Below are positions 13,687-25,655 of a stretch of DNA of 64,000 nucleotides, piece by piece; within the stretch, counting starts at the first letter, position 1; every line of letters begins with the position of its first letter. Both the position numbers and the translations under genes were made by a program. The stretch is from Albula goreensis (taxonomy: Eukaryota; Chordata; Actinopteri; Albuliformes; Albulidae): positions 37,370,534 to 37,434,533 of the forward strand of contig CM040741.1 of the NCBI GenBank assembly GCA_022829145.1, written 5' to 3'. The notes beneath the pieces were generated by a model. The model saw only the letters and a program-made list of their open reading frames with translations, was not told the origin of the DNA and searched no databases.

Positions 13687-14889
13687 GTTGGCGCTACTGA
13701 CAGACAAAAAAACTGTTGTCTTTGGTGCTTCATGTTCTCCTAGGGCCCGTAAGTGTCCCAGGCTTAAGTCTCAGGCATCTGTCTGGTTGACAAACAGCTA
13801 GGTGAAGTCCAAACTCTGCCAGACCAATTATTTATAGATGATGTCCTTCAAGACATTGAGAGCATCATTAAATTGTGCTGTCTAGCGTTTTCTGACCTCC
13901 CTTTTTGTCTCCAGTCAGCTGCAGCTGTGGACTAGCAATATGGCTGGCAGTACCAACCCAGCCAAAATAATTACTTCACTGACCCAGTGATAGCTGGTAG
14001 TGTACCGGAGGCTATGTCCCACATGCAGTACACTGCATGTCTGCCTGTTTGTTGCCCCAGTATTCTATCTATGCCATACCAGTGTATAATAATGCATAAT
14101 GTTAACATGTAATTTTGACAGCCAGGGTAAACCTATGACTTCTTGTGTGCTGCTCTTTTTCCAAGGACTGACTGCTAGTCTTTCCGCCTTGCGTTCCTCT
14201 CCTATGGGACCTTATGTGCTTAGATATGAATCGGATATTAATAATCCATGGAAGTCCGTCATGCAATGGCTCAACCATCGTATGTATCTTGTTATCTAGA
14301 TATGCCTGAAGGATAATGGACAATAATGTTAAACAATATGAATTAGTTGCTGAGGACATGGCAAGCATTTAAAAATACATGAGTTTCTAAGAAAGATGTT
14401 TACATATGACTTATAGGTAATTTGAAACCAATTGTCAATCAATCTTGCCATCAATCCAGCTAGCAGGTAGGAAGCCATGTCCTTACTATAAATGACCCAC
14501 CTTTGGGTCAACCTGGTGCATACATGGATATATCTATTGTGATTACATGTAATAAGTAATTTCTCAACTGTGTATTATTTTTGAGTTTCATGCTATGTTT
14601 TATTATGGTAGCAACATGTAGCTTTGGGTCTTATGAAATTACTGAGGTGCAGGCAATAGATCTAGTATAAGAGACTTTACATAGGTGAATAAAATGAGTA
14701 AAATGTCAGCAAAAATAGAGAAAAATCCAAGGAGGTTGGAACCCTCGGGGTGAAGAATACAAGAGCATGTATGTGTGTCAATGTGCTTGGATTCAGGGAA
14801 TGTTCTATGGTAGCCTGATATCTCATTAGCCTATAAGCTCTAGCCTAGTTTTAAATAGTGTAATTAAATAAATCTGAATGGGGCAAATA

Positions 14890-15545
14890 AATAATACACC
14901 TGCACAGAATCTCCCATCTTCCTGCTCCTCTAACACCACCCAGCCCTATCGGCCACGATATCAGGACCTTTAAACTCCAGCAAGAACACTGGAGAGATAC
15001 TGGGACTTGCTGCACTGATGACAGCAAGAGCAATCTGTCTCCGCCACCCAGTCCAGCAGACAGAAATATGTACACATGCACCAAGAAGGTACAGGGCATT
15101 TATGTACATTTCATCTTGCGGATGAAAGCTCCGAATTTCACACTCAACTCCACACCAGACCTCTACACTGCTGTGTAACCAATTCCTATGTGATCTCTCA
15201 CCCGACTCCTCTTAGAGTGGACCATTACAGACCCTTCTCCCCAGCCCCCAGGAATACCAAAACATCAGTTTACTCACATGAATACACACTCACTCTCATA
15301 CATTACACTCTCCCACTCTACCATGGCCACTTCAACTCAAAAAGCCACCAATATAATTGTAGTGAGGTAGTCTCCCTCAGTCACCTTCTTCCTGACTGCA
15401 CAAATGCTAATTTTAGCCAATGTTTCTCTGTCATGCCCCTACTAACTCTGTTCCACGAAATCCAGCCACTGATTCACCTCATCCACTCCCCCTTGTGAAG
15501 CATCTTCAAGCATGAAGTGACGACCAAATACATTCACCTCATCCA
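14890..15545. other. C-rich block, unclassified
   Basis: About 650 bp with many C residues, CAC and CTC motifs and few CpG, set in AT-rich flanks. The plus strand contains an open frame of 140 codons (15076-15498) rich in His, Ser, Leu and Thr. It looks like translated CA/CT-rich DNA and matches no family I know. No terminal repeats are visible. It may be a decayed mobile element. Confidence 0.3.
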
Positions 15546-16559
15546 CACACAAACACACTGTGTAGAACGTGTGAATACATGGTAATGTTCTATAATTATC
15601 CTTATCTGATAATGTATTTATTCTTTATTAGCATACAGTTGTATGCTTGCTAGCAATACATTGCTATTTACACAGGAGCACTTGTAATGAATTAATTAAT
15701 GTTTTAGAAATGTACCCTGACTGGAAATATTATATTTTCAATTAAAAAAAATTAAAACTGACTATTCATGCACTTACAAACTTGTTGCTAGACTGTTATC
15801 AACATGCAATATTATTTAGGTGACAGTTGAAAATTTGAAGACCGTTTACTACTGGTTTATAAAGTAGTTATTACATGAGTTTATCATAGTTTTACAGATT
15901 AACATAGAACCACAACACACACCTTTCAATTGCATCAGCTACTGGAGATCTTTAAGCTCAGTTGCTCCAGATTATATATTAACTACGTACAAGGGAAACA
16001 ACCTTATTATGTAGGAACAGCGAGAAATAGTATGTTGTCGTTATCTCCTTTGTAAATAATTTACTGTTTTTTGTATAATCCCAACCCTGGGAAACGACAG
16101 TAATTGTACCAAGGAATTTGAAAAAAATCTGCTTGTTCTTACATCAATTGTCTAATTACTAGAATATTATAACACTGCACATCCGACTGATTTTTGATGT
16201 GCCAAATCCTAGTATTCTGCGGACTTCAAATATTTGAAAGATCTATTGATATCACAGCATATTTGAGAGATATATAAGTATTATCCTCTTTGAGAGGTAC
16301 ATTATTTTAAAGCAGACATCCAAATTATGCAGATGTAAGTGAATATCGGTGCATATATTATCACATATTGCCCATAAGTACACTTTCACATGTAATATAT
16401 ACAGTTCTGTGGTACTTAATGGGAATATTAAAACAGTTATGCACAAAATGGCAGGTGAATGTGAATGAACATAATAGCCACTTCTGTAAGCACTTGTTCA
16501 GTCAGCAGTCAATGAATCCAGAGGGCTGAATATTTAACACTATTTTTAGGTGACTTTTT

Positions 16560-16830
16560 GAAAGTCCCGATTGTCGGCACGGTGCCCAGATGGCTGGAGT
16601 GAAAATTTTGTGTCCTCTTCAGAATGTTTAGGGGTCGACCGGCACCTAAACGATTAGTCAGCACACTCCGCCGGGGGAATACGAGATGGACGGGAAGCTG
16701 CGTGTCACCTCAGCCTTCACCTGTAACCTTGTTCCTGTCTGTCAGGCGAAATGTGTCTCCCCTATATTTGCCGCAGACAGAGACCAGACCTTTACATGTC
16801 CAGCCTAACTGACAATGTATATTGACCGCA
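16560..16830. other. CpG-bearing block in AT-rich DNA
   Basis: This 270-bp block has many CpG dinucleotides (for example GGGGTCGACCGGCACC and CTCCGCCGGGGGAATACGAG), while the flanking kilobases have very few. A plausible splice acceptor (TGTCCTCTTCAG) lies just before 16622. The plus strand has short open frames (about 50-60 codons), none recognised. A conserved regulatory element, a first exon, or a young mobile insertion would all fit. I cannot choose between them. Confidence 0.35.
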
Positions 16831-19825
16831 AGGTCCTTCTTGATTTATAAATATTCGAATAGTGAGCATCAACTGATTGTTTCAATGTGACTTTTAAGAT
16901 TATCATTGGTCATGGTGAGAGGGGAATACAGGCACATGGCAAGAGGAAATGTGTGGGAGAGGGTAGTGAGAGAGAGTAATGTATATATCGCTTCAGTGTT
17001 CTGTTTCTACACAGGATTAAAGCTCATTCATCTGAACAATGACTATATTAAATTCCATACCTTTGATTTGCATACAAGCGACAGAATGGTGCTGACTGAC
17101 CGTATTGACTTTATTGCTATTTTCACAGAGGTCCCATTTACATTCAAAATTCATATCCTAGATGCTACAGAAAAACTGACACATTGTCCATTGGCAACAA
17201 ATATCATATCCAAATTTTAGTGATGTTGTAGTTTTGCAATGAGTAGCACACGTTTATTCAATGCATATGGCATAGTTCATGGAGATTAATAGTCAGTCAA
17301 ACTGTTTATTTTATTTCTTTATGCCAATGGAAATTTGTTAAAAATTATATAGGAATTATTTTGTTTTTATAGAACAATGAATACACAGTCAATCTACCTC
17401 TTGAGTTCAGTACAATAAGTACTCTTCACTCTTCACCAACTTTTTGGGAACTTACAAGTGAATCTCTGCAAACAACACATACATATGTATTGCAGTATCA
17501 TTACCGATTCAGAAGGCTACCTAGCTTGTCTAGCATGCAGATGACAGTGAATTCTGAACATGGAATAGCTTTGAACCATTTGATTTCGGTCACGATTCAA
17601 ATTTGCTTGTCCTCAATGTCAAACTCACGGTGCAGACATGGCTGACTACTTGACATACTCTTGGCATGTTGAATGTGAACCCACTGCTTTTGAATGCCAA
17701 GTGAAAATACGTTATGGAATAAGCAATGCCATCATAAGAGATGCCATGTTAACTGCCTGCAATGTCATGTTACTTGCCATGTCATTTTTCATTGAATCAA
17801 GGCTTGTGCAAATCCCATTCAGGTTTCCCCATGTTTTCGAATTTTTGAACAAAAAATGTTGAGATTCTATCAGTTTAAGTGAGATTCTGTCTCACTGAAA
17901 TGCTTTTCTTTACGGTCTGAGGTAGCTGGCCAAATTGGAATGGTCAGAGTAATTAAGAGCAGCTAGGAATAAAAATGGCATGTTGAGATGGGGCTTCTTT
18001 GTTTTTAAATTTGAGTTCCATTTAGGAGTGATCATAAGAGTAAAATATAGCATTTTGACATAGAAAATGGTGGTTATACATACTATCATGGGCTTTTGAA
18101 CCTCATTTGTACATTAAATGGTTGACTAGTCATTTGGGGAAGACACGATATGTCTGTGTGCTTTAATATTGTTCTATTTGACATGGATATTGTGGTGAGC
18201 AAGAACTTGTCTCACATACCTTTCTGGCACTTAAATAGAAGACAAAAATAGCCATTAATTTCAAAACACTGAATAATCAAATGTGAAAAAAAGTTTCTAA
18301 CTGAATCATTACTTAGAAGTTCAGAAATAGATCCTTTGTTGCTTAGTGACCAATTAGTTCATCTATCTTGACAATAATCTGTAAATTCTGTTTTGTGTTT
18401 TGCCTAACAACAAACCGTAGCCCAACCAATATTCAACTAATTGATTGCAAATACAAAACATATGTAGACTAAAGATGTATCCTTCCATGAACTAGTTGTT
18501 TGGTCACAAAACAATGAATCTCACTTCTGGACTTAGCTAGCATGCAGCATTACATTCAACTTTCCCTGTATTGTTAAATGTAAAAAATATTAAGTGCCCC
18601 ATAAGTAACAAAAAAAAAGGGCAGCTCAAATTGAAGATGTGGCTTGAGGAGACTAAATCAGAACTTTTTCTTTTCTTCATTTGCTTGAATCAAGCAAGTA
18701 AGTAGCTCTGCAAACCATTTGGTATTTTTACAGTCTGTCCAAAAGCAGTACAGCAGAACATGATGAAATTAAAATAATTAAACCTATTTGTTTTCTACTG
18801 CAGGTACTTATTAGCTAATATAAAGCATTTGTAAACAAGGCACAGAAAGCAATTTAAACATGTTTGTATTAATATCATTGGATATGTTGTTAATCTGAAC
18901 TTCCCTGGATAATTGTGGAACAAACAAAACTATTCATAATGCTGCCATGACTTCCCAACCACATGCACTTATTAAACATTTTACAGCATAGAGTTTGTAA
19001 CAGCTTCTGCTCTGTCAGGATGATATCGGCTAACTTAACCGAATGTGAAATGGGCCTTGGTAATAAGCAAACAAACTGTATGAAGAAAAACACTGACAAA
19101 CTGTCAAAGGATATGGGTGATCACTGTTACCCTCCACAATAACACCAGACACTGATCTGTCCCCAAAAATATTGCTTATTCTTTAATCCCAATACAAGGG
19201 GTCTGTGACACATTGCCTTCCACTTGGGGCTCAGGCAGTTTTTTGAAATGGCCTTCGCCGTGTTGTATCTGTGTTCTTGGAGGCAGCACTGTTACCAAAA
19301 GCAGTCATCTGTGTCCAAACTTTTGGCACAAAGTCCTGTCAAGACATGACACCCCATTGCACAAAATCCCACAGTAAATATACGCCCGTATGGAGTTGTT
19401 TTCATAGCAAAATATTTTAGTGTTTTTGGTGGATTTTGGAAACTTATTAAGCTTTATTTAAAATTATGATTTCAAAGGACTCCAAGGCATCTGTCATATT
19501 AATGTCAGTACTAATTATCCATATTTATCTACTGTGAAAGATGTTTTAAAATCATAACTTGGAATTGTGAGTTTATGAAGCTGTAGATAGATTACTAGAT
19601 TTTGTATGAAGTGCAATTAGTGTCCAAACTACCATCACGTAATTGGGAAAATGATTTAACGTGTTAAGGGGAACAATATAGAAAATCATTACGGCTTATG
19701 ACAGGATTGTCCAAAAACATTTAACAAGATTTAATGAAACATGGCTAAAATTATAAAATCCTGTAAAATCAAAATAAAATATGCAGCTAGTGGAAATAAG
19801 TTTTCAATATGGTCAAAAGTATATG

Positions 19826-19848
19826 TTCATTCATTCATTCATTCATTC
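19826..19848. repeat. (TTCA)n short tandem repeat
   Basis: About five and a half TTCA (ATTC) units without interruption. Confidence 0.9.
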
Positions 19849-20538
19849 TATACAAACGAAGCTTAATCTGGCTTAATGACCTAAAGTCAAATTAGAAAAG
19901 GTCTACTATTTGTGTATGGATTGGTGAATATCAATACTGTGGTGGAGATGTCAATTAAGGTAGTCAAACAAATCAAGAAACTGTAATCAATGGGAATTAT
20001 TGAGCTTAATATGACTATAGATTGGCTTAGCAACCAATGGTAAAAAAAAGTACAGAATCACTGACTTCACTGGATAAAGCCTTAGTCTTAGTCACAGCTG
20101 GCTGTCAGTAAGCATCCTTCACGTGTCAGACGAGGAATGCTGAAAATGTCGAGTGGACAACTCGAAGCTTGAATATCACAATGCAAGCCAAAAGGCACAA
20201 CTTTGCGGAGGTCAAGGAACACATTTACACAGGAGTGTTGGTGAAACTGCAATGTTAGGCGAACCTTGTAAAAATAATAAAAATAAAATATAATGCGGAA
20301 AATTTGAAATGTGGAATACAAAGGTAGTAGCCAGAAATGTGGAAACACTTGGGTAAAAACATGTATTGAAAGCAGGTGCTTCCACATAAAGTAGCAGTGG
20401 CTATTGTGTTAACTAAGCAGTTAACTTCACTCGATAACATGCTAGCAAGGCCTGGTTGCCTGTAATGAGGACTTGTATTAAGAGTTCAGTGAATGGGGGT
20501 TGATTTTTGTGGCACATCTAGCAGGTGCTTGAGTGAAG

Positions 20539-20619
20539 ATGACTGCTCAACTTGCTGATCTTTCTGGAGGAACCGTGTTTAAGATGATATCAGTATTCAA
20601 CTCTGAAAGAAACACATAG
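20539..20619 (+). pseudogene. Tc1-like transposase N-terminal relic
   Basis: The frame starting at 20539 reads MTAQLADLSGGTVFKMISVF and then NSERNT before a stop. The pattern AQLADLSGGTVxKxxSxFNSE resembles the helix-turn-helix end of fish Tc1-like transposases, where the segment binds the terminal repeat. Only about 26 residues are readable. The following 450 bp (to about 21090) lacks an open continuation and may be the decayed remainder. Identification rests on a short remembered family pattern, so it is tentative. Confidence 0.4.
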
Positions 20620-21145
20620 GGGTATCAACCTCAGAACCTGTCAGAAGTGTATAGTCCTGTGTATAGATGTCCATGAATTAGTCTGAGTTACAACTGAGGG
20701 TGTGATCCACCAGTTTTGTCATAAAAGGTCAATTGAAAACTGTACAAAGCAGGACACTGTAGTTGGATTGCAGTGACCTGTGGCATAGCATCATAGTCTG
20801 GAATTCTGCAGGAGGGGTGTTGCACCATTTTGGCATGGTGAGTCTAATTAGCACATACCATTTATGGAGGTGCAAAACTCTGTCTCAGGTATGAATCCAA
20901 TATGAGTGCTGAGCTGGATTCAGGCCCTGTGACTATAGAGTCCAATGTGTATGGTTAACATTGCAATGCTCATCAAAGCACTGAGAGACAGTCAAACACT
21001 CTGTGGGTAAGGGCAGGAAAGAAGTGCTGCAGCACAGGATAAAGGTGATCACTTAGAATCATTAAGTGGTAATTAGACCTGACCCTGCTTCCACAGGAGA
21101 TTAGTGACTCAAACTATGCCATGTCAATTATGATATGGTACACAG
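20620..21145 (+). other. Possible decayed remainder of the Tc1-like copy
   Basis: This follows the short transposase-like frame and has somewhat higher GC than its surroundings. I see no catalytic motif in any frame. It could belong to the same element or be unrelated. Confidence 0.25.
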
Positions 21146-21146
21146 G

Positions 21147-21302
21147 TGCTAGGGTAGCATAGTGGTTAGGGAGTGTACAGGTTCAATTTCCTGGAGAGGC
21201 TCTGGTATTGTACTCTTGAGCAAAGTACTTAACCCAAACTATCTTTGTATCTGCCTTTGTAAATGGAAAGTATGTAAGTGCATCTAGTAAATGTTAAGTA
21301 AT
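21147..21302 (+). mobile_element. tRNA-derived SINE, decayed
   Basis: A good A box (TAGCATAGTGGTTAGGGAG, from about 21154) and a good B box (GGTTCAATTTCC, about 21180) show a tRNA-derived RNA polymerase III promoter. Next comes ACTCTTGAGCAAAGTACTTA, the diverged form of the TTGAGCAAGGCCCTTAAC motif seen in the SINE at 13.1 kb. The 3' part (GTAAATGGAAAGTATGTAAG ... CTAGTAAATGTTAAGTAATA) is a degraded version of the same type of tail. It is probably an older member of the same broad family. Confidence 0.7.
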
Positions 21303-21305
21303 ACA

Positions 21306-22627
21306 GGACTTCATACAGATGTTGTCACCTTATGGCCACTGCCTTTCTAATATGTACTTGTAGCAATATAATACATTCACTTTGCAGTATGTGACGATAA
21401 TAACCTATGAATAGGTAAGCATTATTTTAATTTTACAGCAAAAATTCCATCAACATATTTGTGCAATACAAAATACATGCAGTACATGTACGGTCACATT
21501 GTGTTATAGTACGCAGTTGGTCATGAGCTTTAGATGGATCAGGCTCTAAGACTGTTTTTCTTCTGCTTAATTAAGAAGTGTGCCGATTAACTGAATAATA
21601 CATGCCCAGTCCCAGCTAATTACATTCCTCTTAATTGCATTTCACACAGTGGTATTCTTCACATCACATTAGAGAATTTAAATGAAAAGAAAGGATTGGT
21701 GCCATTTGACACAATTTAATCATAACAGAGTTATATTTAGGTGCATATAAAACTACCTTTAAGTACAACCAAAAAACATCAACGATGTTTCAATAGAATT
21801 TAAACTTCAGAATTGCAAGTACATCCATATATATACAGTGAGTGACAGAACTACTCAGGGTCAAGGTCAATTTTATTTCAGTAGAACTCAGTACAGAATA
21901 ATAAACTGAAATTCAAATGATGAACTGGAAAATGGACACAATTTTCCAGAATCTTCCATAATTTTGAAAAGTGAAATAGCATTGTCCCCAACTGTGCAAC
22001 TAGCTCAAGAATTTGAGTAGAGCAGATTAAGTGAAATAAAATGGTAGAAACCAGAAATTATTTCTTGTTAGGTGACAAAGATGAGGCATTTCCACTGAAT
22101 GAACATTCATCTGAAAGAATTTATCTTGCTCACTCAGTAGCCTGGGATGTGAACCATAATTAAAACTTAAAAAGTAGACAGCTTCTTAAGAGATTTAGAA
22201 CCCATAAACTTGGTCAGATTAGCAAGCAGGGTCAATCATTAAGTGCAAAATAAAATGTTTTTAGACAAGCCTTCATTACCTCCAATACCATTTTTTTCAT
22301 TGCTGCAGAACTATATTCTCAGAGAAGATGCATACTGTGAATCATGCAAGCTTTTAAAATAGCAATCCAGACAGGCCTCTTCCCAGTCCCAGACACATTT
22401 ATAATGCATAGGAAGGAACAACAAGAACGCTGGAATGAACACCTGGAAAGATGTGTGCCTATCTTAGATCTGTGTTGCTGATGTTTCACTTTCCTCTGCA
22501 TCCATGGTTTCAGTCTTGTACATACACGAGAAGTGTTCAGGAATTGGGCGAGGTATCCGCTGTTTTACTTTATAGAGAATAGAAATGAACATGTACATAT
22601 TTTGTATTCTGTATTTTACAAATTATT
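21306..22627. other. Non-coding stretch, no recognised gene
   Basis: AT-rich. A piece at about 21858-21885 (GTCAAGGTCAATTTTATTTC) resembles a short motif common in fish interspersed repeats. It is too short to call. Confidence 0.5.
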
Positions 22628-22780
22628 ACATAAGATAAGATAAGATAACACTTTACTCATCCCAAAGGAAATTGGTCTGCCAAAGATGCAGGTATACAAG
22701 CACACAAGTCAAAGTCTAATGAGGTGCAAATTCCAAATTACAAGTTACAAATAACACAATTACAATGTTAAACAGGGTAA
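22628..22780 (-). mobile_element. 3' tail relic of a non-LTR retrotransposon
   Basis: Starts with AAGATAAGATAAGATAA, followed by CACTTTACTCATCCCAAAGG. Read on the minus strand this is a 3' untranslated tail ending in (ATCTT)n. That arrangement (CCTTTGGGATGAGTAAAGTG plus short pentamer repeats) is typical of truncated fish LINE copies of the Rex-like groups. No reverse transcriptase part is present, as expected for a strongly 5'-truncated insertion. The exact family is not certain. Confidence 0.5.
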
Positions 22781-25449
22781 ACCCTGTAGACAGGTTGTAA
22801 ACATTACATTACTGTAACATTACATCATTACATTATTATCATGTCATACTTTCGTGATTTCTTTGAATTATTTTTAACCCAATTCAACAGCCAATTTGTG
22901 TATGTGGACCTGTTTAATAGGCATCGCATCCCCAGTTCATTCTTTTTATCGTGTGCACGCCTTCACATGCTTTGGAGCTTGTGCTGGTGGCTGTAGCTTT
23001 TTATATTCTGTAGCCCACCTGCTAAGATGTGTGGTTATTGCATCAAAGGAGTACCATTTAATTGCTGCAGCTTCAGACAGACTACAGGGATCTAATCAAC
23101 CATTGGACTCACTCTTGCAAAGAGTGGTTAGGTAAATATTTCTGACTTGAATGTTACATTTCTGACCATATTCCCACTATAGTGCTCAGGATTGTATTTT
23201 GGAATGTGAGGTATGTCACCAGTGGTAAAGGTAAAAGCACACAACATATATGTCCTACCTGTACGCTACAACACACAAATTCAATAATTAGCTCAGAGTT
23301 GTGTTGACAAGAATCTGCTGGTTTAATGCATTGAATGGAACAAATACACAATAGCACTTTTACTCTTTGAAGCCACCTCTGCATTTCACTACACTCATAA
23401 TTATTGGTTTTATTGGATCTGCTACACAGAAGACCAACTGCAAACTCCTTTGTTCATGGTTCATTGTTTGTGATGTTTATTTGTTCGACTACTTATTCAT
23501 TTTCCTCTTTTAAAGTATTTGTACTGCTTGAATGCAGTACCTTCTCTGTAACTACGAGAGGAGCTTTTTCTTGCTAATATCTTGCAGGTACACTCTCCGT
23601 AAGACTCTCTGTCGTACCGAGCCCAATGATTACACAGCTGAAACTCCCTCATGGGATTCAAATAATCACTCTCCAAATGGCATAGTGTCCTGAACCATAA
23701 ACATCACTCAAAACTGCGATCTAGGAAAGGGCTTTCATTAAACATGAGCCTGCAAACCAAGCATAACCAAGTATGTAATATTTTATTTGACCACTGTACT
23801 TGTAAGACAAATCACAAAATACAAATGAGGAAGAAAAAATGAAAAAATGGAGGTAGCAAACAAACAAGTTACTAATGGGAAAAAAGAACAGAAGAAAGAA
23901 ATCCTGATACACTAGAACAGGACAGAGAAGAGCACACTGATGCTTTGTTTTCCTTGTAAAAGATAAATTGAGTTTCGCTTGTACATCAGCTTCAAAATTG
24001 GAATGGGAGGGAACAATACTAGAAAATGTAAAACAACATGCAGCCAAAGAAAGACTGCTAATGGTATTTTGAATTCCAAATACATCTGCGCTGTTTTAAA
24101 AATATATACCCAGTGGAGTTATCGGTGTAGAAATACAGGATTCAGAAATGTACCTTATGAATGCCAAAGATGCGCTCCAGAACACTGACTCAACCACCAC
24201 AATCATTTCTAATGCAAGATTATCAGAGCGTGGCAAGCTCTATATCAACAATGTGAAGTGAGCTGGTGAACAAAAATGCCCAAGACATCAGAAAATGTAG
24301 CCCTATCCTGCTTTATATGAGAGAAAAAAACATACTAACTTATAAAACACAGCTACTGTGTGCCCTATAGACCCAGGTCAAATACCAATCCTTGTTTGTA
24401 TTTGTATTTGAATACGGTATTTTCCCTGTATTCAAATATTTTTCAAATATGCTGCAGAAATACTTTTTTCAAATTGTATTTTTAGGTTGTATTCAGAAAA
24501 GTAACCCTTTCTCATTGTATCTTTAAGAGAAAATCCATTCTAAGTGGACAACATTCCTTTGACTGCTTGATACATTTTCTCAGCCTAACATTGATGGAAT
24601 TTATACTTTTAAAATGTAACGAGTCATTTTGCACTGGGTTGTATTAAATCTTTCAGATGTACTCGGACAGTAAGAACACCTTTTCGAAAAGACAATTTCA
24701 AAAGCTTATGATACAACAATACACCCTTGTGCATTCTGTAGGCCTTCAACACTAACGAAAAGTGTAATGCAACAATTTAAGTGTTCATGTACTATACAGT
24801 TGTTTATGTAATATATCTTACCATGTAAAATACATTTTGTAATACATTTCCGACCCAATATTTTATCCAGGTCAGGTGGAAATGCACTTCAGGATGACAG
24901 AGTTTTGTTAAGAAGTGTCATGGAATGTCAAGAATGTTTCACATTGATAAGTGTATTTGCATTGAATGGTTGCTGAATTGTATATACGTTTTTCCGTATT
25001 ACCCTTACCTCTCAAGTTAAAAAAAAGTCTATTTCCCTACCATTTGCAGGAGACCCTTAAGTCATTGGGGAAGACTTGCTATCAAACCTCTGTGGCACTG
25101 GAAGTTAAAATATAAAATAGCCAATTATATGTCTGAACTTTTGAGAACCTTTAAGCTGAGCAAATCAGCATAGGATTAGAAAATGTAATAATGTCCAGGA
25201 ACATTGTTCTTCTTGCTTCTTACTACCAACATATTATTATCGCCGGTGACATTATCTACAAGGATACTACAAATTGCTCATATATTAACCTTCTCATGCA
25301 GTACTTTGAGAAGAAAGACCAGACAAAATTGCAGACTATTTTACACAAAAATAATAAAATACTGCATGTGCACCACCAATTACACAATGATTATGCCACT
25401 GGAGGATTGCACAGTCAGTGCATGTTCAGTTCATTCACTTGCAGGTGCT
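22781..25449. other. Non-coding stretch with one AT-rich palindrome
   Basis: No recognised gene. The segment at 23540-23690, with some CpG and balanced composition, may be conserved non-coding. An inverted repeat at 24405-24438 is listed separately. Confidence 0.5.
24405..24438. repeat. AT-rich inverted repeat (11-bp arms)
   Basis: TATTTGAATAC at 24405-24415 and its exact complement GTATTCAAATA at 24428-24438 are separated by 12 bases. Around it are further TATTTG and CAAATA motifs (24380-24480). This could be part of a non-autonomous DNA transposon with AT-rich palindromic structure. No target duplication was found. Confidence 0.6.
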
Positions 25450-25655
25450 CGGATGACCAGTAGGGGTCTTTGGAGAGTGATGAAGTTGGTTACCTTGACC
25501 ACCCTTCACCCCTGCCATCCCTTGACAAGGCAGGGCTCAATTGTTGTCATGCTGATGTGGGCCTCTGGCCATGGCTGGTGATGGCAAGGCTGGGATTCAG
25601 ACTGCCAACCACAGGGATCCCAGCCAAATGTCTTATCCTGTGAGGCACTTGGCAC
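25450..25655 (-). mobile_element. tRNA-derived SINE-like relic, minus strand
   Basis: Read on the minus strand from about 25655, the sequence begins TGCCAAGTGCCTCACAGGAT, an A-box-like segment. About 40 bases later it has GCAGTCTGAATCCCAGCC, close to a B box (GGTTCGAATCC). The body that follows is GC-richer than its flanks, and no clear tail is visible. The two-box layout supports a tRNA-headed SINE. The family is different from the copies at 13.1 and 21.1 kb. Confidence 0.5.

Larger units (their letters stand above)
13295..20538. other. Non-coding stretch with minor repeats
   Basis: No recognised gene. It holds an interrupted A tract at 13659-13686, the C-rich block described separately at 14890-15545, the CpG-bearing block at 16560-16830, and a TTCA tetranucleotide run at 19826-19848. 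Segments at 13840-13930 and 20080-20250 look unique and more balanced in base composition, which could mark conserved non-coding sequence. This cannot be tested here. Confidence 0.55.

Noticed and set aside
15076-15498. Plus-strand open frame of 140 codons in the C-rich block
   Set aside because: It is rich in His, Ser and Thr from CA/CT-rich DNA, with no family motif. The block is reported as unclassified instead.
21858-21885. GTCAAGGTCAATTTTATTTC as a repeat-family marker
   Set aside because: Too short for a call, and the flanks give no further support.
25191-25581. Two overlapping plus-strand open frames of 90 and 125 codons
   Set aside because: They run into the SINE-like relic and have no protein motif.
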